Shown one piece after another: positions 43,549 through 52,846 of a DNA stretch of 64,000 nt. The stretch is taken from NCBI GenBank assembly GCA_003389215.1, contig QQVP01000055.1, positions 62,001-126,000 of the forward strand. Direction: 5' to 3'. Below the pieces are notes generated by a model, which worked only from the letters and a program-made list of their open reading frames with translations, ran no database searches and was not told where the DNA came from. This DNA comes from Planctomycetota bacterium (GTDB taxonomy: Bacteria > Planctomycetota > Planctomycetia > Pirellulales > UBA7805). How positions within the stretch are numbered: the stretch's first letter is position 1; the number at the start of each line of letters is the position of its first letter. Made by a program: the position numbers and the translations under genes.

Positions 43549-43592
43549 GGCTATCGGTCGGGAATGCTAGGGCTATCGGTCGGGAATGCTAG
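43549..43592. repeat. 22-bp direct tandem repeat (2 copies)
   Basis: GGCTATCGGTCGGGAATGCTAG is present twice in succession (43549-43570 and 43571-43592), identical. It lies in the 332-bp gap (43497-43828) between manA and the small exported protein, which otherwise contains nothing recognisable. Confidence 0.95.
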
Positions 43593-43828
43593 CGGGGCTT
43601 GCGCGCCGTCGGTCCACGCAATGCCAATTCAAAATTCGGCACTGGGCCCGCCGAATCCACCTAGCCTCGGCGCAGCCTCGGCCACTACACTTCGCACGCT
43701 TCTCGGCTTGCCCGCTCGGCGGGAGCACGCGCGCTTCGTTGGCGCGGGCAGGACACGTCTCCGAATTCCGCTGTTCACGCGGTCGCGACCGACACTCGTG
43801 ACCCGCTCCCTGGGCGTTTTGTTTTTTG

Positions 43829-44143
43829 ATGCTCCGCACCCGTTTGCTGATTTTGGCCACCGTCTCGCTCACTTGCGGATCGGGGTGCGCGCGTTTCGAG
43901 CCCTATCCTCAGTTCAATCAGTACGGCGGGCCCGGCTTCCTGTCGGGCTCCGGATTCTTCCCGCGGGAACAGGCACTCCGCGAGGCCGAGATTCAGCGCT
44001 TCGACCCGTATCCCGACAACGACATCGGGCCGCCGATGGTTGGCGTCCGCCCCCCTGACTTCTCGGCGCCGATCAACGAGACGGCCCGCGGTCGCTGGAT
44101 CGGCGGTGGAGCCAGTTTTCCGAGACGCGCCCTCGGCCTCTAG
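43829..44143 (+). CDS. small exported (possibly lipo-) protein, unknown function
   Basis: This 104-residue protein has a hydrophobic N-terminal signal (MLRTRLLILATVSLTCGSGC). Two Cys residues lie near the expected cleavage point, but neither has a perfect lipobox. The mature part is Pro/Gly/Phe-rich (FEPYPQFNQYGGPGFLSGSG, RFDPYPDNDIGPPMV) with no known domain. A TTG precedes the ATG directly. I do not recognise the family; similar small envelope proteins are common in planctomycetes. Confidence 0.5.
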   Translation: MLRTRLLILATVSLTCGSGCARFEPYPQFNQYGGPGFLSGSGFFPREQALREAEIQRFDPYPDNDIGPPMVGVRPPDFSAPINETARGRWIGGGASFPRRALGL

Positions 44144-44307
44144 CTGCCGCTTGCCGACTGCCTTGCGAGTCATGTACGTCTCGTGTCTCTCTCGCTCGCC
44201 ACAACGCCGGGGCTGGGGAGCTTGTCCGACAGCGACTATGATGAAGGCTGATCGAGCGATCGTGAATCGACTCGCCGCCCCTCGCCCGCAGACGCTTCTC
44301 TGGCACG

Positions 44308-45423
44308 ATGGCCGCCAAACGGGAAAAAAAGAGTACCGACTCCGCGCGCCAGCGCCCCGGCCGCAAGAAGGCCAAACCGAAGCGTGCGCCGGCCAACCGC
44401 GCTGGTGCCCCGCGTCGCCCGCGACGTGACGCCGACCGGGCCAGCGGAGGTTCCGAACCCCAGCGGTTGCAGAAAATCCTCGCCGCCGCGGGAGTCGCCA
44501 GCCGTCGCGAGTGTGAGCAGCTCGTCCGCGAGGGCCGCGTCGAAGTCGATCGACAGGTCGTGACCCAGCTCGGCACACGCGTCGATCCCGATCGCCAGCA
44601 GATTCGGGTCGATGGAACCGTGCTCAAGCGTTCGCCGCGTGTTTACTACGCCGTCAACAAACCGCCCGGGGTCGTCTCGACCTCGCGTGATCCGAGCGGG
44701 CGCCCCCGCGTCATCGACATGATTCCCGAGAGTGCCGACCGCGTCTTCGCGGTGGGTCGGCTCGACATGGCCAGCGAGGGTCTGATCCTGCTGACCAACG
44801 ACGGCGAGTTGGCCAACCAATTGGCACATCCTCGCTACGGCGTCTCGAAGATCTACGAAGTGCAGGTGGCCGGCGTGCCCGAACTGGGACTGACCCGCAA
44901 CCTGGAACGCGGCATTCACCTGGCCGAGGGCTACGTGAAGGCGGACGCCGCGCGGATCAAGCGGCGTTACAAGCGAAGTACCATCCTGCAAATCGAACTG
45001 AGCGAAGGGAAGAACCGCGAGATCCGGCGAATGCTGGCGCGACTGGGGAACAAGGTTCAACGGCTGAAGCGAGTCGCAATCGGCCCGCTGCGACTCGGCA
45101 ACCTGCCGCAGGGCGGGGTGCGATCGCTCACGCCAGCCGAAGTCGCCCGCCTGCGCAAGGCGGTCGAGGCACGTCCGGCAGGGCGCCGCGTGGCAGGGCG
45201 CGCGGGCCAGAAGACCACAGCCGCCAGCGCGGCCTCGATGGCACGAACGCCGCGCAAAGCCACCGCCACCACGGGCAATGGGGGCCGGAAGCGCAGCGGT
45301 TCCGCGACCAAAGGCCGCGCGCAAGGCGGTTCCGCAAAGAAAGGCTACGGCAAGAAGAGCTACGGAAAGAAGGGCCCCGGGGGCCGGAAGGCAGCAGGAC
45401 GCACGACAGGAGGTCGCAGGTGA
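44308..45423 (+). CDS. rluB: 23S rRNA pseudouridine synthase (RluB/RsuA type) with long basic tails
   Basis: This is a 371-residue protein. A Lys/Arg-rich N-terminal tail (1-50) precedes the S4 RNA-binding domain (QRLQKILAAAGVASRRECEQ). The RsuA-type catalytic domain has YYAVNKPPGVVSTSRDPSGR, the catalytic Asp in VGRLDMASEGLILLTNDGEL, YEVQVAGVPE and EGKNREIRRMLARLGNKVQR. The C-terminal 90 residues are a Gly/Lys/Ser/Thr-rich basic tail with repeated YGKK. It isomerises a uridine in helix 90-93-type rRNA targets (RluB: 23S U2605 in E. coli). Its TGA overlaps the pyrK GTG by 4 bp. Confidence 0.88.
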   Translation: MAAKREKKSTDSARQRPGRKKAKPKRAPANRAGAPRRPRRDADRASGGSEPQRLQKILAAAGVASRRECEQLVREGRVEVDRQVVTQLGTRVDPDRQQIRVDGTVLKRSPRVYYAVNKPPGVVSTSRDPSGRPRVIDMIPESADRVFAVGRLDMASEGLILLTNDGELANQLAHPRYGVSKIYEVQVAGVPELGLTRNLERGIHLAEGYVKADAARIKRRYKRSTILQIELSEGKNREIRRMLARLGNKVQRLKRVAIGPLRLGNLPQGGVRSLTPAEVARLRKAVEARPAGRRVAGRAGQKTTAASAASMARTPRKATATTGNGGRKRSGSATKGRAQGGSAKKGYGKKSYGKKGPGGRKAAGRTTGGRR

Positions 45424-46298
45424 CCAATCCCTTGCACGCCCAGTTCTACGCCGATCGCGCCGTGTTCGAGCGGGTCTCCGTGGTCGAGAACGTCCAACTT
45501 GCCCGCGACACGTATCGAGTGCGTTTCCATTGCCCCGAGATGGCACGACGAATCTTGCCAGGCCAGTTTCTGATGATGCGACTGGCCGACTGTGACGACC
45601 CCTTGTTGGGCCGGCCGCTGGCTTTGTACGACACGGTCCTCGACGACGCCGGCCGGGCGATCGGCATCGACGTCGTGTACCTGGTGATGGGCAAGATGAC
45701 GAGTTGCCTGGCCCACTTCCAGCGAGGTCAGCAGCTGGAGGTGTGGGGGCCCCTGGGCAACGGCTTCGCGCCGCAAGATTGCGACCACCTGGTGATGGTC
45801 GCCGGCGGCATCGGGCAGACACCATTCATGGCGCTGGCCCAGGAGCACTTGGGCAATCGCACCTACGGCGACCCGCCCCGCGATTGCCAACCGGTCGTGC
45901 GGGCCACGTTGTGTTACGGGGCGCGTAGCGCCGATCTGCTGGCGGGCGTGGCCGACTTCGAAGCCGTCGGGCTCGAGGTTCGCGTCGCCACCGACGACGG
46001 CTCGGCCGGTCACCACGGTCTGGTCACCGAAGAACTGCAGCTGCTGCTGGCGGGTCAGGCGATGGAGGAGCGCGTGCGGATCGTCTGCTGCGGTCCGGAG
46101 CCGATGATGGAAGCGGTGTGCGAACTGGCCGCCGGTTTCGGCGTCCCCTGCCAGATCTCGCTGGAAACGCCGATGGCCTGCGGCATCGGCATCTGCTTCA
46201 GTTGCGTCGCCAAGGTGCGCGACGCAGACGGCGAGTGGGATTACAAGCGGACCTGCGTCGAGGGACCGGTGTTCGACGCCGAGGCCATCGTGTGGTGA
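45420..46298 (+). CDS. pyrK: dihydroorotate dehydrogenase electron transfer subunit PyrK-like
   Basis: This is a 292-residue protein. An FAD-binding barrel domain with RPLALYDT precedes the NAD-binding domain (HLVMVAGGIGQTPFMALAQE, RIVCCGPEPMMEAVCELAAG). The C-terminal [2Fe-2S] motif C-x4-C-x2-C-x12-C is complete (MACGIGICFSC, then DYKRTC). This matches PyrK, which passes electrons from class 1B dihydroorotate dehydrogenase (PyrD) to NAD in pyrimidine synthesis. pyrD is not adjacent. It starts at GTG 45420, overlapping rluB. A related NAD-dependent ferredoxin reductase-like role cannot be excluded. Confidence 0.88.
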   Translation: MTNPLHAQFYADRAVFERVSVVENVQLARDTYRVRFHCPEMARRILPGQFLMMRLADCDDPLLGRPLALYDTVLDDAGRAIGIDVVYLVMGKMTSCLAHFQRGQQLEVWGPLGNGFAPQDCDHLVMVAGGIGQTPFMALAQEHLGNRTYGDPPRDCQPVVRATLCYGARSADLLAGVADFEAVGLEVRVATDDGSAGHHGLVTEELQLLLAGQAMEERVRIVCCGPEPMMEAVCELAAGFGVPCQISLETPMACGIGICFSCVAKVRDADGEWDYKRTCVEGPVFDAEAIVW

Positions 46299-46365
46299 GC
46301 AGCCGCGAGCGAGTGCGGCGGCAAGATCGCGACCGCGTCGACGGATGCAGAGCCGAGCGGTGTCG

Positions 46366-46638
46366 CTACGAAGATGCCTTGGCCAGCTTGATCTTCTTCG
46401 AGAGACGCGACTTGAGCCGGGCTGCCGCGTTGGGGTGAATCACGCGACCTGCGGCCGCCTTGTCGAGCTTCTTCACGGCCACCTTGAATTCCGCCTCGCC
46501 CGTCTCCAGGTCGCCAGCCTCGACGGCGGCGCGGACCCGGGTCAACTGTGTGCGGACCGTCGACTTGATGCCACGGTTGTGTTGACGGCGTTTGGCGTTC
46601 TGACGAAGACGTTTCTTGGCGCTGGCGGTATTGGGCAT
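46366..46638 (-). CDS. rpsT: 30S ribosomal protein S20
   Basis: This 90-residue, strongly basic helical protein begins MPNTASAKKRLRQNAKRRQH, the S20 signature, and ends VIHPNAAARLKSRLSKKIKL. It binds 16S rRNA in the lower body of the 30S subunit. The frame is open to 46836, but the ATG at 46638 gives the family start. It is followed on the same strand, upstream, by the TPR gene at 46837. Confidence 0.96.
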   Translation of the reverse strand: MPNTASAKKRLRQNAKRRQHNRGIKSTVRTQLTRVRAAVEAGDLETGEAEFKVAVKKLDKAAAGRVIHPNAAARLKSRLSKKIKLAKASS

Positions 46639-46836
46639 CGGTTCCGTAAACGCGAGGTAGGGGGAGCGCGAAGTCGGGGGTGCAACGCCGGCGCGGGGAC
46701 CGGCACGATTCAGGCAAACCGATAATGATGATCGATCGGGGTCCGACTGTCCAGCCGGCTCGAGCGGCCGCGGACCCCTGGCGGCGAACAGGGGCGGCGA
46801 TTTCGTCACGGACTCCAGCAGCCGATTCCCCGGCAC

Positions 46837-48333
46837 CTACAACGTCAAATCGCCGTTTTCGCGGTGCTTGGAGACCTCATCCAGCAAGGCCGAGACGTCT
46901 TTGTAGCCGAAGTCGAGCCCGGCCAACTCGGTCAGGTAGCGGTCCGCGGTCTCGTAGTCTTTGAGGCCCTTGGCCAGCCAGCCGGCTCGATAGAGCGCCA
47001 ATTTCTTGACCGCCTCGTCCCAGTGGCCGGCCGATTCGACCGCCTCGCCGTAGGCCTTCATGGCCAGCTTGTACTGCTTGATCTGCTGAAAACACTCGCC
47101 GATTTCCAGATTCGACGCGGCCACCTTGCGCGGCTCAGCCCGGGCCTCCTGAAACTGGGTCACCGCCTCGTTGTACTTGCCGGCCCGCTTCAGACGCAGC
47201 CCGAACTCATACTTCAACCCGTGCAGCGAGGGATTCCGCTCGCAACGGCCGGCGAACATTTCCAGCTCCCGCTGGTTCAGCTCCCGCTTCATCCGCTTGA
47301 AGAGCTCCTGGGCCTTCGTGCTCTTTTCGGCGGCGGTCTGGTTCGCTTTGACTTCATCCCGAGCGCGACGCTCCGCGACCAGCAACTTTCGCTTGTATTC
47401 CAGAACCTGCATGTCCTCGAGATACTCGCGGGCCTTGATCGCGCCGCCCGTGGCCTGCACGCCTTCTTCCATGACCTCGATGGCGGCCTGAAAGTTCTCT
47501 TCCTTGACATAGTGGTCGGCCAGGGCCTGATAGGCAGTCACTTCCTCGGGATGCCGCTTGATCTCGCGACGCAGCTTCTCCTCGAGCGAGATCTCTTCGA
47601 CGTCGCTGGTCTCGCTTTCCTTTTGGCGCTTCGTAACGCTGACGTCGATCGACCGCTCGGCCTCTTCGTAGCCGCCCTTGTCGATGGTCTTGAGCACCGA
47701 AAGGCTGTTGATGCGCCGGCGCAGCTCTTCGTTTTCCTTCTTCTCGCGAATGACTCGCTCGAGGCAGAGAATGGCCCGATCGAACTCGCCGATCTCCTCG
47801 AACATGTCGGCCGCGGCGAGATTGAGCGAGACGTCCTTCGGATTGCCTTCGAGGGCCAGGTTCATGTACAGCACCTGACACTCCTGGGCGCCGAGCTTGC
47901 CGCAGGCCTTGGCGAGATCCTTGAGGACCGAGGCGTCCCAGGGATTGCCTCTCAGCGAGGCCGCGCCCGGCTTGATGGAGTTCAGCCAATCCTTCTTGCC
48001 GATGGCCTTCTTCATGGCCGCCTTGTCCCTGGCGGTCGCACGTTTTGCGGCCTTCTTATCGTTGTTATACTTCTTGATAAGATTGCCGAGCAGATTCTGC
48101 GTGTAGATCACGTTGGCCGGGTCGCCGGCCACACACTGCACGAACATCTCGTGGGCGTAATCGAAATCGCCGGTGCTGCCCTTCTTGCTGCCGTGGTCGA
48201 AGGCTGTCTGCAGCCGACGCCGTTTGCCGGGCGAGATGGGCGGCAACAACGGCTCGTCGTCTTTTTCCAGTTCTTCCTTTTCCTGGTCTGCCTTTTTCTC
48301 GTTATTCGCCATTTTCCCGACGCTCATTGCCAT
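46837..48333 (-). CDS. TPR-repeat protein, cytoplasmic
   Basis: This 498-residue, highly charged helical protein has TPR-like units, for example FDYAHEMFVQCVAGDPANVI, SLNLAAADMFEEIGEFDRAI, AYQALADHYVKEENFQAAIE, GLRLKRAGKYNEAVTQFQEA and LEIGECFQQIKQYKLAMKAY. It has no signal peptide or membrane helix, and the N-terminus is rich in Glu/Lys. Three starts are possible (48333, 48327, 48312); only the last has a weak GGGA upstream. It is probably a scaffold for protein interaction. The function is unknown, and it is divergent from the cobA-hemD gene. Confidence 0.75.
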   Translation of the reverse strand: MAMSVGKMANNEKKADQEKEELEKDDEPLLPPISPGKRRRLQTAFDHGSKKGSTGDFDYAHEMFVQCVAGDPANVIYTQNLLGNLIKKYNNDKKAAKRATARDKAAMKKAIGKKDWLNSIKPGAASLRGNPWDASVLKDLAKACGKLGAQECQVLYMNLALEGNPKDVSLNLAAADMFEEIGEFDRAILCLERVIREKKENEELRRRINSLSVLKTIDKGGYEEAERSIDVSVTKRQKESETSDVEEISLEEKLRREIKRHPEEVTAYQALADHYVKEENFQAAIEVMEEGVQATGGAIKAREYLEDMQVLEYKRKLLVAERRARDEVKANQTAAEKSTKAQELFKRMKRELNQRELEMFAGRCERNPSLHGLKYEFGLRLKRAGKYNEAVTQFQEARAEPRKVAASNLEIGECFQQIKQYKLAMKAYGEAVESAGHWDEAVKKLALYRAGWLAKGLKDYETADRYLTELAGLDFGYKDVSALLDEVSKHRENGDLTL

Positions 48334-48489
48334 TCACGCCGGCAGCGCGCTCGTTCCTCCACGACTGGCCGGCCACCGCAAGCGGCGATTAAGAAGTCTC
48401 TCCTCCGTAACTTCATCAATTCTAACAGCCTTGGCCTCCAAAACAACGCGGTCGAAAAACCGCCGGGAATACGCTCAGATCGGGCCAGC

Positions 48490-50013
48490 ATGAATCCGCA
48501 CGACACCCGCAAAACCGGTCGCGTCTATCTCGTCGGCGCCGGACCCGGTGATCCTGGCCTGATCACCAAGCGCGGACTCGAGTGCCTGGCGCAGGCCGAC
48601 GTCGTGCTCTACGACTACCTGGTCAATCCGCTGCTGTTGGCCCATGCCCCCGCCACAGCAGAGCGGACTTGCCTGGGCCGACACGGCTCCGACCGCATCG
48701 TGCCGCAGCAGGAGATCAACGAGCGCATGCTCCGCGATGCCGCCGCGGGGAAGGTTGTCGTACGGCTGAAAGGGGGCGATCCGGCCATCTTTGCCCGCGG
48801 GGCCGAAGAGGCCGAGGTGCTGGCGGCCAACGACGTCCCGTTCGAAGTCGTGCCGGGCATCACCGCGGCCCTGGCCGCTGGTAGCTTCGCCGGCATTCCG
48901 GTTACCCATCGGGCCTTTGCCTCAGCGGTGGCGTTCATCACCGGACACGGACAGAACGGCGACGAACCGAAGCTCGATTACGCGGCGCTGGCGGAGTTTC
49001 CCGGTACGCTCGTGTTCTATATGGGCGTCACCACCTGCGAGACCTGGACGTCCGCGCTCGTCGAAGCAGGCAAGCCCGCCGACACCCCGGCCGCCATCGT
49101 GCGGCGTTGTAGCTGGACCGATCAGGAGACGTTCCCTTGCACGTTGGGAACCGTCGCTCAGGAAATGAAGAGCCGCAAGTTGCGACCGCCGGTCATCGTC
49201 ATCGTGGGCGAGGTGTGTGAGCTGCACGGCACCCTCAGCTGGCTCGAAGAACGTCCGCTCCACGGTCAGACGATTCTGGTCACCCGTCCGCGCGAGCAGG
49301 CGGTCACGCTCTGCGAGCGGCTGGCGGAGTTGGGGGCCGGCTGTCTTCTACAACCGGCCATCTCGATCGAACCGCCCGCGGACTGGGGGCCGGTCGATGC
49401 GGCCCTGGCCGAAATCGAGCGATTCGATTGGCTGGTCTTTTCCAGCGCCAACGGAGTGCGGTTCTTGCTCGAAAGACTGTTGAGCAACCATGGCGATCTA
49501 CGGCGGCTCGCTTCGGTGCAGCTGGCGGCGATCGGTCCACGCACGGCCGAAGAGTTGGCCCGTTACCACCTCACGGCCGACCTGGCTCCCACCGAGTATC
49601 GCGCCGAGGCCCTGGCCGAGGCGTTGCGAGACCAGGCGTCCGGCCGGTCCTTCCTGTTGGCGCGGGCCAGTCGTGGTCGTGAGGTGCTCGCCGACGAGCT
49701 GACCGCCGCCGGAGCCGACGTGACCCAGGTCGTCGTCTACGAGAGTCGCGACGTGTCGCAGCCGGAACCGCACCTGGCCGACGCGCTGGCCGGCGGCAAG
49801 ATCGATTGGATCACCGTCACCAGTTCCGCGATTGCGCGGTCGTTGGTCGCCCTGTTCGGGGAAGATCTGCGCCGAGCGCGGCTGGCCAGTATCAGCCCCG
49901 TCACTTCGGAGACGCTCGATCAACTCGGCTTCGCGCCCGATGTCGAAGCCCGCGAGTACACCACCGAGGGCGTGGTGGAGGCGATTCTGGCTGCCGCTTC
50001 CGACTCGCGGTAA
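48490..50013 (+). CDS. cobA-hemD: bifunctional uroporphyrinogen-III C-methyltransferase / uroporphyrinogen-III synthase (CobA-HemD fusion)
   Basis: This is a 507-residue fusion from ATG 48490. Residues 1-255 are the SUMT methylase: VYLVGAGPGDPGLITKRGLE, VVVRLKGGDPAIFARGAEEA, VPGITAALAAGSFAGIPVTH. Residues 265-507 are HemD: LVTRPREQAVTLCERLAELG, DWLVFSSANGVRFLLERL, AIGPRTAEELARY, ITVTSSAIARSLVALFGEDL, SPVTSETLDQLGF. HemD closes and inverts ring D to make uroporphyrinogen III, and CobA methylates it at C2 and C7 towards sirohaem and B12. The arrangement channels the same intermediate and is known in other phyla. Confidence 0.93.
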   Translation: MNPHDTRKTGRVYLVGAGPGDPGLITKRGLECLAQADVVLYDYLVNPLLLAHAPATAERTCLGRHGSDRIVPQQEINERMLRDAAAGKVVVRLKGGDPAIFARGAEEAEVLAANDVPFEVVPGITAALAAGSFAGIPVTHRAFASAVAFITGHGQNGDEPKLDYAALAEFPGTLVFYMGVTTCETWTSALVEAGKPADTPAAIVRRCSWTDQETFPCTLGTVAQEMKSRKLRPPVIVIVGEVCELHGTLSWLEERPLHGQTILVTRPREQAVTLCERLAELGAGCLLQPAISIEPPADWGPVDAALAEIERFDWLVFSSANGVRFLLERLLSNHGDLRRLASVQLAAIGPRTAEELARYHLTADLAPTEYRAEALAEALRDQASGRSFLLARASRGREVLADELTAAGADVTQVVVYESRDVSQPEPHLADALAGGKIDWITVTSSAIARSLVALFGEDLRRARLASISPVTSETLDQLGFAPDVEAREYTTEGVVEAILAAASDSR

Positions 50014-50071
50014 TTTCCCGTCAGCTTCAGATGCCGCTGGCCGTCACGTTGCCCGAACAACTCCGCATGCC

Positions 50072-50551
50072 ATGACAACTCCGCCCGACAAAGCCGGTCG
50101 CCTGGCCGGCATCGATTTTGGCACGGTGCGCATCGGCGTCGCGGTTACCGACCCGCAGCGGACTTTGGCCAGCCCGCACGACAACTACCAGCGTCGCAGT
50201 GCGGGGGCCGATGCCGACTACTTCCGCGCCCTGGCGGAGAACGAGCGAATCGCCAAGTTTGTCGTGGGCTTGCCCGTGCATCTCGACGGCCGCGAGAGTC
50301 AGAAGTCGCAGGAAGCCCGCGAGTTTGGCCAGTGGCTCAAAGACGTGACCGGCCGCCCTGTCGAGTTCTTCGACGAGCGCTTTACGACCAGCGAAGCGGA
50401 ACAACTGCTGGGCGGGGCCAGCTTGACGAAGAAACAGCGGAAGGCCCGCCTCGACAAGCTGGCGGCCCAGATCATGCTCTCCGCCTATCTCGAGTCAGGC
50501 GGGGGCGGCGGTTCATCGCCCGCTCCGCTCGATGACGTCCACGGTACTTAG
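50072..50551 (+). CDS. ruvX: putative pre-16S rRNA nuclease / Holliday-junction resolvase-like RuvX (YqgF)
   Basis: This is a 159-residue RNase H-like protein. It starts at ATG 50072 and opens RLAGIDFGTVRIGVAVTDPQ, including the first catalytic Asp. The remaining patterns are KFVVGLPVHLDGRESQKSQE, VEFFDERFTTSEAEQLL and LDKLAAQIMLSAYL. YqgF is implicated in 16S rRNA 5'-end maturation. A Gly-rich tail follows the domain. It lies 58 bp after cobA-hemD and 6 bp before the epimerase gene. Confidence 0.92.
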   Translation: MTTPPDKAGRLAGIDFGTVRIGVAVTDPQRTLASPHDNYQRRSAGADADYFRALAENERIAKFVVGLPVHLDGRESQKSQEAREFGQWLKDVTGRPVEFFDERFTTSEAEQLLGGASLTKKQRKARLDKLAAQIMLSAYLESGGGGGSSPAPLDDVHGT

Positions 50552-50557
50552 GAAGCC

Positions 50558-51430
50558 ATGAGCAAGCTCATCTTTGGCTGCGGTTACTTGGGCAAGCGTG
50601 TGGCCGCGCGTTATGTCGCACAAGCGGACACCGTCTACGCCGTCACGCGTAGCGCGGCGCGCGCGGCCGAACTCGAAGCCGCCGGACTGCTGCCCGTGGT
50701 GGCTGACATAACCCGTCGCGAGACGCTGGCCTCGCTGCCCGAGGTGGAAACCGTGATCGTGGCAGTCGGCTTCGATCGCAGCACGGGACTCTCGATCCAC
50801 CAGACCTATGTCGCGGGGATGGAAAACGTTCTCGCGGCGTTGCCGACCACCGTGACACGGGTCATCTACATCAGCTCGACGGGTGTTTACGGCCAGGGCG
50901 ACGGGAGCGTCGTCGATGAAGACTCGCCGACCCAGCCCACGCGTGCGGGTGGCCGGGCCTGTCTGGCGGCCGAGGAACTTTTGGCGAGGTACCTGCTCGG
51001 CCGTGGCGCGGTCGTGCTGCGACTGGCCGGCATCTACGGACCGGGCCGACTTCCACGCTCCGCCCAGCTGATCGATCGAGAACCGCTCCCGGTCGATCCC
51101 GAGACCTACCTGAATCTCATCCACGTCGACGACGCCGCGGAGGCCGTCTTGGCGGCCGATCGCCTCGATCCGGCAGCGGCGCTGCGACGTTTCTGCATCA
51201 GCGACGGGCATCCCATCTTGCGTGGCGACTACTTCGCCGAACTCGCACGACAGCTCGACACACCCCTGCCCGTTTTCGAGCCCGACGCGGCCGCTGCTGG
51301 CGGCGAACCGCGACGAGGCTCGGGGAGCAAACGCGTTTCCAATGCGCGGATGCTGGCCGAACTCGACTTCACCCTCACGTATCCAACCTGGCGCGAGGGT
51401 CTGGCCGCCTCGCTCGCCGCTGCTGGATGA
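50558..51430 (+). CDS. NAD-dependent epimerase/dehydratase-like protein (YeeZ type)
   Basis: This 290-residue Rossmann-fold protein has the nucleotide-binding start LIFGCGYLGKRVAARYVAQA. VIYISSTGVYGQGDGSVVDE, RLAGIYGPGRLPRSAQLIDR and YLNLIHVDDAAEAVLAADRL are typical of extended SDRs. The usual YxxxK catalytic pair is not evident after the SSTGVYG strand (GGRACLAAEELL follows), as in other YeeZ-like members. The substrate is unknown. It is tightly linked to ruvX (6 bp). Confidence 0.82.
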   Translation: MSKLIFGCGYLGKRVAARYVAQADTVYAVTRSAARAAELEAAGLLPVVADITRRETLASLPEVETVIVAVGFDRSTGLSIHQTYVAGMENVLAALPTTVTRVIYISSTGVYGQGDGSVVDEDSPTQPTRAGGRACLAAEELLARYLLGRGAVVLRLAGIYGPGRLPRSAQLIDREPLPVDPETYLNLIHVDDAAEAVLAADRLDPAAALRRFCISDGHPILRGDYFAELARQLDTPLPVFEPDAAAAGGEPRRGSGSKRVSNARMLAELDFTLTYPTWREGLAASLAAAG

Positions 51431-51536
51431 GCAAAATCCGGTCCGGTTGCCGGTGTTCTAGGTCCGCTTTACAATCCCTAAGCGTAGATCGATCACTGAA
51501 CTCGATCGCCGTACGTCGACGAACCGGATCGCGAAA

Positions 51537-52319
51537 ATGCTCGAACGCAAGCCGCTGTTTCCCCACGTCATCGAATTGAACCACGCTGCCGGCCGACGCA
51601 TCGGTTGCAGCGTTTACCTCGTATTCGACGGTCCCGATTGGCTGCTCATCGACATCGGCTACGACGAGTCGGTCGATGAGATCATCGAATTGATCCGCCA
51701 GCTCGACTTCCGACTGCAGGGTTGCCAGACCCTGATCGCCACGCACGCCGATGCCGACCACATTCAGGGCATGGCCCGGGCAAAGTCGATCCTCAAGGCC
51801 CCCATCACCGGCCATCCCGCGGCAGCCGAACCGCTGGCCAAAGGCGATCGCATTCTTACTTTCGCCGAGATCGCGGCGCAGGGCATCCACCTGGAGATGC
51901 CGCCGTTCAAGCTCGACAGTCTGGTCAACGACGGCGACGTGATCGAATTGGGTAGCCTCAAGATCGAAGTCTGGCACACCCCGGGTCACACCGACAGCCA
52001 GCTCTCGTTCCGTCTGGGCAACTTGCTCTTCTCGGGCGACAACATCTACCGCGATGGCTGCGTCGGGGCAATCGACGCGCATCACGGCAGCGACATCGGC
52101 GACTTCCTCAGCTCGCTGCGGCGGATCCGCGAGAGCGACGTCGAATGGCTCTTGCCCAGCCATGGCCCGGTGTTTCGCAAGGACGACGCGGTGCTCGACA
52201 GCACGATCGCGCGTCTCGAGGGCTATCGCAACATGGCCGACTTCGGCACCTGCGCCACCGGCTGGCCGCTCATGGAAGAGTGGGATCGCGAGTTGGCCCA
52301 GCAGAAGATGCCCTGCTAG
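51537..52319 (+). CDS. MBL-fold metallo-hydrolase with HADADH metal motif
   Basis: This is a 260-residue metallo-beta-lactamase-fold protein. The metal motif is [10 protein letters not shown], i.e. the common HxHxDH with the second His replaced by Asp. Further ligands appear in [26 protein letters not shown] and LLPSHGPVF. Such a site can still bind two metals, but substrate class (glyoxalase II, lactonase, nuclease-like) cannot be inferred. No signal peptide is present. Confidence 0.82.
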   Translation: MLERKPLFPHVIELNHAAGRRIGCSVYLVFDGPDWLLIDIGYDESVDEIIELIRQLDFRLQGCQTLIATHADADHIQGMARAKSILKAPITGHPAAAEPLAKGDRILTFAEIAAQGIHLEMPPFKLDSLVNDGDVIELGSLKIEVWHTPGHTDSQLSFRLGNLLFSGDNIYRDGCVGAIDAHHGSDIGDFLSSLRRIRESDVEWLLPSHGPVFRKDDAVLDSTIARLEGYRNMADFGTCATGWPLMEEWDRELAQQKMPC

Positions 52320-52519
52320 CAGGCTCCCACCGCAGCGAATCTCGCCGGTCACCGAGGCAGAGTTGCGCGATTATGCCGCCTGGTCGGGATATTCGCTTAA
52401 TATCGATTACCGACTCTGCCGATGCCTATCACAGACCAAAACGGTTGCCAATGGCGCTGCGGGTGCAGCGCCGCGCCAGTTGCCCGGGAACCGCGGTCGT
52501 TGAGGGAGGGCTTCTACCG

Positions 52520-52846
52520 ATGAGTCGCGGAACCTTGCTGGCCCTGGCGATGGTGGCCGGCTGCCTGCTGTTTGCCACCGCGGAAGAAGCCCTTGCCCAG
52601 CGCGCCTATGGGCGAGCCTGGGGCCAGACCTATCGCACCCAGGACTGGGAGCGCTACTACCACTACCCGTACGTCTACTATCCCCAGAACTTCTGGGGCA
52701 GCGAGTACTTCCGCAGTTCCGACAACATGTACTATCGCTATCCGCCCGAGATGCGCATCCCGGTCTACAACCGCCAGTGGCACAATCCCTATCCCGAAGG
52801 ACGCAAATACCACAGCGGACACCACTTCATACTCGACACATTCTAG
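52520..52846 (+). CDS. small secreted Tyr-rich protein, planctomycete type
   Basis: This 108-residue protein has a clear signal peptide (MSRGTLLALAMVAGCLLFAT...EEALA) after a GAGGGAGGG ribosome binding site. The mature part is very rich in Tyr and aromatic residues: WGQTYRTQDWERYYHYPYVY, YPQNFWGSEYFRSSDNMYYR, YPPEMRIPVYNRQWHNPYPE. I recall closely similar small proteins as recurrent in Pirellulales genomes, sometimes carrying a calmodulin-binding label that I cannot verify. It has its own strong terminator. The function is unknown, and it is probably periplasmic or surface-associated. Confidence 0.7.
   Translation: MSRGTLLALAMVAGCLLFATAEEALAQRAYGRAWGQTYRTQDWERYYHYPYVYYPQNFWGSEYFRSSDNMYYRYPPEMRIPVYNRQWHNPYPEGRKYHSGHHFILDTF

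Noticed and set aside
46864-48489. Upstream extension of the cobA-hemD frame
   Set aside because: It is antisense to the TPR gene at 46837-48333; SUMT similarity begins only after ATG 48490.
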